Shown here piece after piece: positions 55,861-64,000 of a stretch of 64,000 nt of DNA (within the stretch, counting starts at the first letter, position 1; every line of letters starts with the position of its first letter). Origin of the DNA: Silene latifolia. Taxonomy: Eukaryota; Streptophyta; Magnoliopsida; Caryophyllales; Caryophyllaceae. The notes under the pieces were generated by a model. That model was not told where the DNA came from. It ran no database searches and saw nothing but the letters and a program-made list of their open reading frames with translations. The position numbers were made by a program, and so were the translations under genes. The stretch spans positions 18,847,541 to 18,911,540 of the forward strand of contig NC_133537.1 of NCBI RefSeq assembly GCF_048544455.1, read 5' to 3'.

Positions 55861-57661
55861 GACGATTTTGGAACCTGTAATAAATGAACCTAATGAACGT
55901 AGTGAGTCTAATAAACTGAACCTGGTGTATGTATTTTGAGAGCCCCAGCTGATGCTAGATTTTGGGTGAGTAGGCGCCCTCATTTCAAAATCATGGCCCC
56001 ATTATGCTTAAGCCAGTCACTGGTTATGGGATATCAAGTCGGGAACTATGTGCCTAGTATGTATAATTGTTATGTTATAAATGTTTGTGATGAAGTCTCT
56101 ATTGAAGCTAGCATGTGTGATTGTGATGAGAAGCAGTGAAAGTCTGAGGTTGAATGGAAGTATGTGTGAAAGTAGTAGAAGTTGTGAAACGTTTATAATA
56201 CGTGACAGTGCGTATGATGTAGTGATGGTAATGTTTTCCAAATCATTCTATGCGGATTGATATAAAAGAATTGTGAGTTTTGGTGTGTGGTGATAGTAGT
56301 AAGTAGTAAGTTTTGAATTAGTTGTAACATTCGTCAGAGTAGTATTTGGTAAGTGTGATGAATGAATGGTTGAATGCTTCCGTGATATGGCATAATTAAG
56401 TTGAGTGGTCGAGTTGATAATTTATTGTGACATAGTTAAATTGTTAGTAAGCTTGGATGATAAAGGATGGTTAAATGTTAGATAAATGCTTAGAGTGATA
56501 TGACTAAAAGTTGTATTGTTAAAATTGCAAATGCATGATTAGAGGTAAAGAAATGTGTTGAATGTATGCATGAGAAAGCTAATAGGGTAGTCAATTGGTT
56601 GCATAGTGCTTGTCATAGAATGAAGTAAGATGTGTTGAACGAAGTGATATGTTTGTTAGATCGATACATTGCATTAGTATAGTGGTAATATGTCGTGAAT
56701 GAATGTAATAATCTGTGACGATTTCCGAATTTATTTTGGAATCGACACGCATTGTTGTTTTGCATGAACCGTTACTCAAATCCGTAACTTTTGACCTCGT
56801 TCTTATTCTTGCCCGACTGAGTAAGAGTATTGTGGACATGGGCCACAAGCCGGTCTGTGGATTTGGGCCACCTACCGATCTGCGGTCACGGGCCACCTGC
56901 ACGCCAAGCCAATCTGTGGACATACAGCGGTCTAGAAAGCCACGCTCGGTGGCGTTGAAATGCTTTCGACCGGATCGTTTTAGATCGGCCGATTTCGTCT
57001 CGGCAAAGGTCTCGAAACGATTAGAGATGTTTGGAGTCCCCACCAAGAAATTATGGGATGCCTGGAACCCGTTCGAAATCCACTTTATACCTCGGTCAAA
57101 CGAAGCACAAAGCAGTGTTTGATATAGGTACTAAAGATAAGGACTCGTCCCCCTTTTAGCATTTTATGCCTAAAATGACTCTCGTACGCCTTGGATAAGG
57201 CCATCCACTATCCAAAGGTTCTGAGTAAGGGGTGAGGGTACGTATTGGGAAGCCCTTTAATCGGACACCCAATCCCGCCCGCGTTAGCGGCCTCTACTGA
57301 TCGATCGTGGTTGTTTAAGTGCAAGAGTTGATAAAACGGTGTAAATGCATGAATGCACATCCAAAAGTGTTAACCTAACATGTGAGCTTTCTAAGTCGGT
57401 TTATTAATCCAAATATCAAGCATAAGACGTCAAGTTGGATTTAGATTGATTTACATGTGAAAACGGAAATTAAACATCCATTTACCAAGTTCGGGTTATG
57501 ATGCTTAACACGATCCATTTATTGAAAAAGGGTGTCAAATGACAAAGTGTAAAAAACGTAAACTTGTCAATCTGATCCGTCACGTATTCGGATAAACCGT
57601 AATCGGGAATGTCCTAGACAAGTACCAAAATGGGACAGAACAGTGCCAGGCAACCCTGTTA

Positions 57662-59042
57662 AGGCGCGAGCCTATTGGCGAGATAAAGGGCTTTGCCCTG
57701 GTTTTGAAAGATGGAAACAGACGGCCGCTTGGGGCGCGAGCCATGAGCCGACCTAAGGGGGCGTCTCCTGGTTCTTGAAAAGGTTATTTAAAACCGTATT
57801 TATGATGGAAGATTAGCAAATGTTGTTTGCATGACTCGGAATAATTACTATTGTATTAGTAACATTCGTTGTTGGATTCGCATGTTCGAAAAGTATAGTT
57901 TACAAACAAGAATGTAAAATATTTGATTTGAACTAATCATGTTAAGTTCATTTCTTTGTAATTAGTCAAGTTAATCATCGCACTCGGATTAAACCGACAT
58001 GGTATAAAGAACCAAGGATGATTATGAATTATGACTAATATATTTACAAATGTAAACAAATTAGAAAAATGGTAAATAAAATAAAAGGGTGTTAAAATAC
58101 CCATTAAAATGTAATTAACCAATAATATCATCGAGTCACGGATTAAACCGTCATGGTATAAAGAACCAAGGATGATTTTTGTAATGGTCAAAATATGTAA
58201 CATAAAAATGAATTAAAATGGTAAATAAAAGAAAGGAAATTCCTTTAAAATGTAATTAACCAATAAATATCACCGAGTCACGGATTAAACCGTCATGGTA
58301 TATGGAACCAAGGGTGATTATAATTTATGGCTAAAATGTTTGTCATAAAAAATGATTTGAAACATTTGAAATGGTAAAAACCATAAAAGGAAAGAAGTAA
58401 AAATAAAAGAAAGTGTTGAAGGAAAGACGAACTCAAACACGTTTGAGTCAGACCTGGACACCCACAAGAGGCGCGAGCCTCCCTGCATAGCAAGTGGCTT
58501 CTGTCTCAGGCCAAAACTCAGTTTTGGCTCGTCTAATCTATATTTGAATCGTGTTATGCATTGTTCATGCATATAAACTCGTAAAAACAGTAGAGACATG
58601 AAATAAATGAGTTGTTTACACCCTCAAACTTACGTGTATTGATGTTTGCGAAGTAGACGACTTTAGAGACGGTTTTCTCGTTGTGACTAATCGCGATCAA
58701 AGAAGTTTAAAAGAGTGCCTTAAAAAAGGATTTTGTTTTGAAAATATGTTATTTAAAACATGTCGATTGATGAATTGAGTTGGTCAAATGGGTCGGTCGA
58801 ATGCACGGCGACGGTACCAAACAATATGTGTACGGCTTGTGTTTACGATCGGTAGGTCGTAAACACGTGTCGATTTTGTGACTTAGGAAGTCGGGTCTAG
58901 AAGTTTAAGGTAGAAGGAGGGGGCGGACTCTTGCGTGAGTATTATGGGGTGTGATGGTGGGTATTTATAAACAAATGTGGGGTGGTAGGTCGGTTGAATT
59001 TCCTTAGAGGCTAAGCAGATGGCCTAAAAAGGCGCGAGCCAC
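57662..59042. repeat. Dispersed GGCGCGAGCC motif
   Basis: GGCGCGAGCC occurs near 57663, 57733, 58470 and 59031 within the solo LTR, each in a different context. The spacing is irregular. Confidence 0.6.
57970..58400. repeat. Three tandem units of about 145 bases in the solo LTR
   Basis: Units begin near 57975, 58127 and 58269. Each carries CGGATTAAACCG.CATGGTAT, AACCAAGG.TGATT and AAAATGGTAAA text. They differ at roughly 15-25% of sites by eye. Confidence 0.8.
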
Positions 59043-59605
59043 CTCGTGATGGAAATGGGTGTATTGTCCCTTTCAATTTGGACGTGGCCAATTCTCCATC
59101 CATTGTTGATATGTGGCATTCATATAAGATGTCGTGTAACAATATGGGCATCTAATAAGATGATTTTGGTGTTACTTGAGGTAGGTGTTTTGTGTGCTTG
59201 ACTCGAGTTTGACCCGTGTGAGTCGGGATTTGAATTTCGAGTCGATTTTTGACTCGGTGTCGGTTTTGACTTTAATTAGGGTCATTTTAATGGAAATGAC
59301 ATGATAAAAATATTTATGGCATTATTTTAGATATTCGAGATTTGGTTTGACTCGGGTTGACTCAGGTTGACTCGAGTTGCGGGTTTCTGAGTCAGTTTTG
59401 GGTCCGAAGACGATTTTAACTCTAAATAGTGTTATTTTAATGCAAATGAAGTTAGAAAACTTTTGAAATCATTTTTCATATCCAAGTAGTGCATTAAACC
59501 GTCTCATGTATAGCAATCCACGCACGCATATCAAAAACACGTTATAGTCCGATCATCATCGGGTGGTTTTTGGAAGGTGCAGATACTGGATATCTACAAG
59601 TATCT

Positions 59606-59752
59606 ACTCTATCGAGTAGACCTCATTCGATCTAGTTAGGAAGCTATAACATCGAAAAGTTGGATCTGCCAGCGAAAACTCGACTGAGTAGCTCCAACTC
59701 GATCGAGTAGAGGCCACTCGATCGAGTAACCTACTTACTCGATCGAGTAAGT
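59606..59752. promoter_or_regulatory. Internal palindrome cluster upstream of ORF1, copy 2
   Basis: Three exact ACTCGATCGAGT copies (about 59698-59749) and three variants (near 59610-59635 and 59680). The cluster is followed by CAGTACCCGGGTGG and the TATA-like TTCTTATACCC at about 59780-59790. Confidence 0.65.
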
Positions 59753-59781
59753 GAACAGTACCCGGGTGGATTACGGGATTC

Positions 59782-59790
59782 TTATACCCT
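59782..59790 (+). promoter_or_regulatory. TATA-like box of a possible internal ORF1 promoter
   Basis: CTTATACCC is conserved between the two copies at the same place after the palindromes, and is followed by C/T-rich leader text. It is a weak TATA match, so the promoter is inferred. Confidence 0.35.
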
Positions 59791-59939
59791 TTCCCATCTT
59801 CTTTCTTCTTTATTTATTCATTCAACCAAAACCCTAACTTCTATATCTCTCCCAAGTTGCTCTTGTCTTGGTGATTTGTTGCTTGAATCTTGTACTTTTC
59901 TTTGCTTAATCCGTCCTTCTTACGTGCTAATCATTCAAG

Positions 59940-60578
59940 GTAAGATTGTTTAGCCTAATTCTATGTTTTTGATTAATTAGAAGCATGTAGGATGTTGGTG
60001 TTTGCTGAAAATCGATTTATATGTGCCAAATCTTGCTTGTAATTGTTGTCACATGATTTATTTGCTTTAATTTGTTGAGTATCAATGCTAAATATACCAA
60101 AAATCGAATCAATTTGGGGAAAAGTGGGTGTCGAAATTTCTAGGGTTTGAAGTTCTAAATTGAATTTTGATTCTTTTTTGTATATAAAAGGGGGAAAATT
60201 GGGTAATGTATGTTGTATATATCATGTTTAGAGTTGATTTTGATGGTTTTCACTCAAAATTTTGCCTTAAAACTTCGTCTTAAAAGTGTCCAAACTGAAA
60301 TTCGTCTTACATTCTTGAGAAGTTTGTCTATTAGTGAAGCTAATTTGAAAGTTTAATTCTCAAAATTAATAGTTGTATTGTTAATAGATGCCATCTTTGC
60401 TATAAAAATTTTACAGCTGTGAGATCGACTGATGATAAATTTGAGAGTTATAATTATAATTTCTGGATTGTTTGGTGAAAGTGTGTACGTAGTAATTCTT
60501 TTCCATGATCATACATGAATGTTTTACATGTTTTCAAGTACATGTGATATGTGAATCTAAGATTGTGTTACAAAACAG
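59940..60578 (+). other. Putative leader intron before ORF1, copy 2
   Basis: The donor TTCAAG/GTAAGA and the acceptor ACAAAACAG directly before the ORF1 ATG are conserved with copy 1. The 639 bases between them are AT-rich and diverged, as expected of an intron. Confidence 0.45.
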
Positions 60579-62134
60579 ATGCCGAGACCAACTGTGGGAA
60601 CCCGTCAGAGCAAGAGGGGGAGGGCTTCTGAGCCCGAGGTAGGAGAGGGGAGTGGGGGACCTACGGTCCCAGCAGTACCCGAGTACCCGTTTGTTGTTTT
60701 TGTGGACTTTACACAAAGGGATAATTTTGTTGCCTTACAGAGACGAAAGATGAGACCCACCCGTTGTATCGACACAACTCTCTTGACTGACTTGAGGATT
60801 GAGACCGATGTTAGGCATATCTTCGAGACTTTGGGGATGACTGGATTGTACCATCTCCGGAAGTACTCTTATCCTTTTCTAACCCTTGAGTTCATGAGTT
60901 CCTTTAAGTATGATGCGGTGGAACAGACCGTTGAGTTCCGCCTTATGAACACCAGTTTCTTCCTTACCATGGATATGTTTTCCACTCACCTTGGCTTGGC
61001 TAGACCTGCGAAGGGAGCTCTTAGGAACATTCCGATTGAGTGTGGGGCTAGTAGTCTGATGCCTTGCTTTACCGGCAAACCCGCCCTGACCTCCAGCAAC
61101 ATGTTGATTAATGATGTTCAACATGTCACCTTAAAGATCTTTCTCCGTTCTTTGACTTGTCTGCTTTACGAGAGGAAAGATGTGAGTAAGTTAAACTCAC
61201 ATGAGGTGATGTTGCTTGCGGCTTACCTTAACCCCACCCGATACCAGAGAGTCACCTTTAGTGCCCCGGACATAGTGTTTGCCAGCTTGGCCTTGATGGC
61301 CTCTTCGGACGCTCGTTTTCTGCGTTGTGGAGCGATTGCCACTCGGTTGGCGGAGAGGCTTACCTCCTTTGTAGCCTCCTCGGCCTATACACCCTTGACC
61401 CCAGCGGTGCCTACCTTGGACCGCGAGTACTTTCTTGACCTTAAATGGCTGAGAACTTTGGAGAATGGTGGGTTGGCATGGAGGGTTTGGGGGATGAGTT
61501 GGATGCGGATACCTGCTTCCGAGCACCTTCCCGAGACCGAGCCTTTACCGGCGGCAGTAGTGGCTGCCGATTCTGATGACGAGGAGGAGGAGGTTCCCCA
61601 GAGACAGCTCTACCTCATTGATCCGGATATCTTGGAGGTGATGCCCGAGCCACCGAAGGGGGATCGTGTGAGACCTGAGGATGCCCAGCCCAGAGTGGGG
61701 AGAGGACCATGACGAGTGAGGGAGAGGGCGGCTGAGACCCAGCCGGAGTAGCATGTGCCTACACAGTACCAGTACCCCGGTTACCCTCCCTTCTATAGCC
61801 CTGAGATGAGAGTGAGCGAGCTCACGAAGAGGGTGTCTACTACCTTGACATTTCGAAATCTCCATGAGATGGCGTATGTGCAGGGCATCGGGACCGAGGC
61901 AGCTCAGCCCTTGTGGTGGAGGGGCGTTGGGGACGACAGCGGAGTCTTCCACTCTTTTGGCGTGGAGAGGTTTACTTGGGGAGAGCCCAGTCATATCCCT
62001 ACGGTTGCTTGGCCCCTTGGCGTATGAGAGCGGATGCGGGTGTTGGTGGTGTCGCAGGTCATGATGCAGCTGGAGCAGGCACGTCAGGTGGTGATGGTGG
62101 TGACGAGGTGATGGATGATCAGGATGTGGAGTGA
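60579..62134 (+). pseudogene. Athila-like ORF1 protein, copy 2
   Basis: The ATG at 60579 opens a 377-aa frame to a TGA at 61710. It begins MPRPTVGTRQSKRGRASEPE and carries DVRHIFETLGMTGLYHL (about 82-98), LTLEFMSSF, VEFRLMNTSFFLTMDMF and SKLNSHEVMLLAAYL, the ORF1 pattern of Athila-type plant elements. An acidic stretch (DSDDEEEEVP) follows near residue 330. Past the TGA and a TAG near 61750, the same protein continues (YSPEMRVSELTKRVSTTLTF, LHEMAYVQGIG) to about 62130, with frame changes. Copy 1 is open where the TGA lies, so the ancestor was probably longer than 500 aa. The function is unknown. Gag-like zinc knuckles are absent. Confidence 0.75.
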
Positions 62135-62360
62135 TGATACTCCTTTTATTTTATATTTCGTTTCGTGGATTTGTAGTTGTTGGTACTTATTTTGGTTGGT
62201 ACTTTGTTAGACTTTGGTATGTATGTTGGCTATAAGGCCGTATTTTGGATACTTCTAGACTTTTTTTTTGCAGGATTTTGAGTCGGAGGAGCATTCCGAC
62301 TTGTGTTTATATGATTGTCTGCGTTTAACATGGCGTTTTAGAGGGGATTTTCGACTTGTG

Positions 62361-62512
62361 GCTACTCGATCGAGTGCCCCTCACTCGATCGAGTAACTAC
62401 ATGGGTGGCGTTGGGGTAGTATACTAATATCAGCCTACTCGATCGAGTAGCTGATGGACTCGATCGAGTAAGGCCAACTCGATCGAGTGCCTCACGAGCT
62501 CGATCGAGTAGC
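62361..62512. promoter_or_regulatory. Palindrome cluster downstream of ORF1, copy 2
   Basis: Five exact ACTCGATCGAGT copies and one GCTCGATCGAGT, the richest cluster in the window. It is at the same place as 16204-16355 in copy 1. Confidence 0.65.
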
Positions 62513-62758
62513 ACTGTTACAACTTAATTCCGTTTTAAAATTTGGTAGAATAATCATGTTTTTGGATATTGTTATGTTAGTTCTTGTTGAGGGTGTCTTA
62601 TATCATTGTTTAAGTGTCTACGGTGGTTATATTATTACATGCAGTGGTGCGATTTATACGAGTTTCGATGTTATGTCTATATATTGAAAATGCCAAAACA
62701 AATTAATTCAGGTAACGTAATATTTGACGATTGTAACTCTTGTTGCATTATGGTATGG

Positions 62759-62944
<186 letters not shown>

Positions 62945-63433
62945 CTTGTGAATAATTCTCGCCATGTTTGATAGTCGGTGGAAAATGCCGGTGGTGTTGT
63001 TCAAATTGAGAATGGGTGTACATGTATATATATTTCATGTGAGTCATGTGTGCGTAATGTCAAGGAAGTGTCGTGGTTGTCATAAGTCGTACATGCATAT
63101 TGGTTAATTTATACAAATTTCGGTGGTATTTATATAATTTTGTATCTTATATCAAGCTACCTTAGAGAAGTAGTGTACAATGATTATAATTTTGTTGCAT
63201 AATTGGTGTGATTACATAACAAAGTAATGGGTGATTTGGTTGCTAGTTGATAATGGTATATCTTGTGGGGATGATACACGCTTTCAGTGGTTTTACGTTA
63301 TACAAGTTAATTCGTGTAATATCAAAAGTATATGGTGTCATCATGAGTCAAGGTTTGTTTTACGGTTTGTATGTAATGTCAATATGGTACAATATGTAAT
63401 CGGTTTGAGAGACAGGAAAGTTGTTTGATGGTG

Positions 63434-63475
63434 AACTTCAGAGACGAAGTTCTTTTTAAGAGGGGAAGAGTAATG
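63434..63475 (+). other. Inner purine-tract module, copy 2
   Basis: GAACTTCAGAGACGAAGTTC can fold into a hairpin and is followed by TTTTTAAGAGGGGAAGAGTA. It matches the inner module of copy 1 (15721-15765 inverted). Confidence 0.5.
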
Positions 63476-64000
63476 TCGCAAAGGAAAAATGACGTAATTA
63501 TAACAATTTTACAGTATTTTTGTGATATTTTAAAGTATGGGAATGATTGTTTGAGTAGTTTTGTTGTGGTCATTGGGTATGTTGTCATGAGAATTGGGTG
63601 TTATTAATAGAATTGTGTTGTGCGACTAAAGTGATAGAGTGGAATGAGTAATGTATCGTTGTGAATCAGTGGTAGGACCGTTATTTTGTATGTTTTGTAT
63701 TTGGTAATCGTCGACAAGTAATGGATCAAAGTAGAGTATAATAGTTGTGTAGGTGTACGTTTGAATAACATTAGGTACTAAGTACAAGTGATAGTCGAGT
63801 TAGTTGTTCTTGTGGTTAGTATGTGTTCAGTGACTCTAAAGGAAGTTGGTGATTCGTTGAGGGTCGTGTTGTGTATTGTGTGCTAAGGTGGATGATGATG
63901 ATGTCTGATGAACATACATAGTGGGGTGGTAATTCTTACATGATAATGTTGACCTGTGTCGGGTAAAAGGTGGTGATGACCTTGGTATCTTTGTCGTGTG

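Larger units (their letters stand above)
56831..59598 (-). mobile_element. Solo LTR (Ogre/Tat-like Ty3/gypsy) inserted in copy 2
   Basis: The flanking text joins copy 1 sequence on both sides, so 56831-59598 is an insertion absent from copy 1. It is bounded by a perfect 5-base duplication AGTAT (56826-56830, 59599-59603) and has TG...CA ends (TGTGGACATGGGCC and GGATATCTACA on the plus strand; TGTAGATATCC at its start on the minus strand). At 2768 bases with no internal region, it is a solo LTR left by recombination. The GATAAGGACTCGTCCCCC text (57138-57155) and the large size suggest the Ogre/Tat group. Internal tandem repeats lie at 57970-58400. Confidence 0.75.

Noticed and set aside
54612-62512. 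ACTCGATCGAGT clusters as a CRISPR array
   Set aside because: The repeats are 12 bases, spacers are short and irregular, there are no cas genes, and the setting is a plant retroelement.

Overview
The window is nuclear DNA of a flowering plant, most likely a eudicot. It holds few host genes, with introns of ordinary splice sequence, in a dense and nested mass of plant transposable elements: Ty3/gypsy and Ty1/copia LTR elements primed by initiator tRNA-Met, a LINE, SINEs, Mutator-like, hAT, Tourist, Stowaway and Helitron-type elements. No bacterial or viral gene arrangement is present. The species cannot be fixed from sequence reading alone.

Three host genes are supported. (1) A two-exon nitrate transporter most like NRT2.7 on the plus strand (22383-23497 joined to 25256-25499, 452 aa). 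(2) A three-exon mitochondrial ribosomal protein gene, mL41 (plant 'MRP L27'), on the minus strand (34759-34615, 34008-33944, 28326-28258; 92 aa), whose second intron is 5.6 kb long and filled with nested transposons. (3) An intronless GRAS transcription factor of the SCL4/SCL7 type on the minus strand (52742-51003, 579 aa).

Layout. 1-1036: piece of an LTR. 1037-2913 and 9959-11345: remains of one or more older elements, split by a complete but decayed Ty3/gypsy element (2914-9958). 11400-11797: CACTA-like end. 12960-13440: Helitron-family fragment. 13660-13795: SINE. 13807-21335: non-autonomous LTR element carrying only an Athila-like ORF1. 21880-25500: NRT2.7 and its promoter, with MITEs in the intron. 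25782-26590: Helitron. 26671-27558: SINE interrupted by a Mutator-like element. 28258-35200: mL41 with a transposon nest. 35216-40269: intergenic DNA with four MITEs or LTR scraps. 40270-45435: very young copia element with unusual TA...TA LTR ends. 45436-48220: SINE, then a hAT fragment interrupted by a LINE. 48600-50554: MITEs. 51003-52980: SCL4-like gene. 53230-54350: decayed LINE. 54490-64000: second, larger copy of the ORF1-only LTR family, carrying a 2.8 kb solo LTR; its 3' LTR lies beyond the window.

The most unusual system is the ORF1-only LTR family (13807-21335 minus; 54490-64000 plus). Both copies keep ORF1, lack any visible pol, and carry clusters of the 12-base palindrome ACTCGATCGAGT at three matching places: in the LTR just before a TATA-like box, inside the element just before a second TATA-like box and a leader with an intron that precedes ORF1, and again downstream of ORF1. 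This looks like a retroelement with two similarly controlled promoters. That interpretation is inference.
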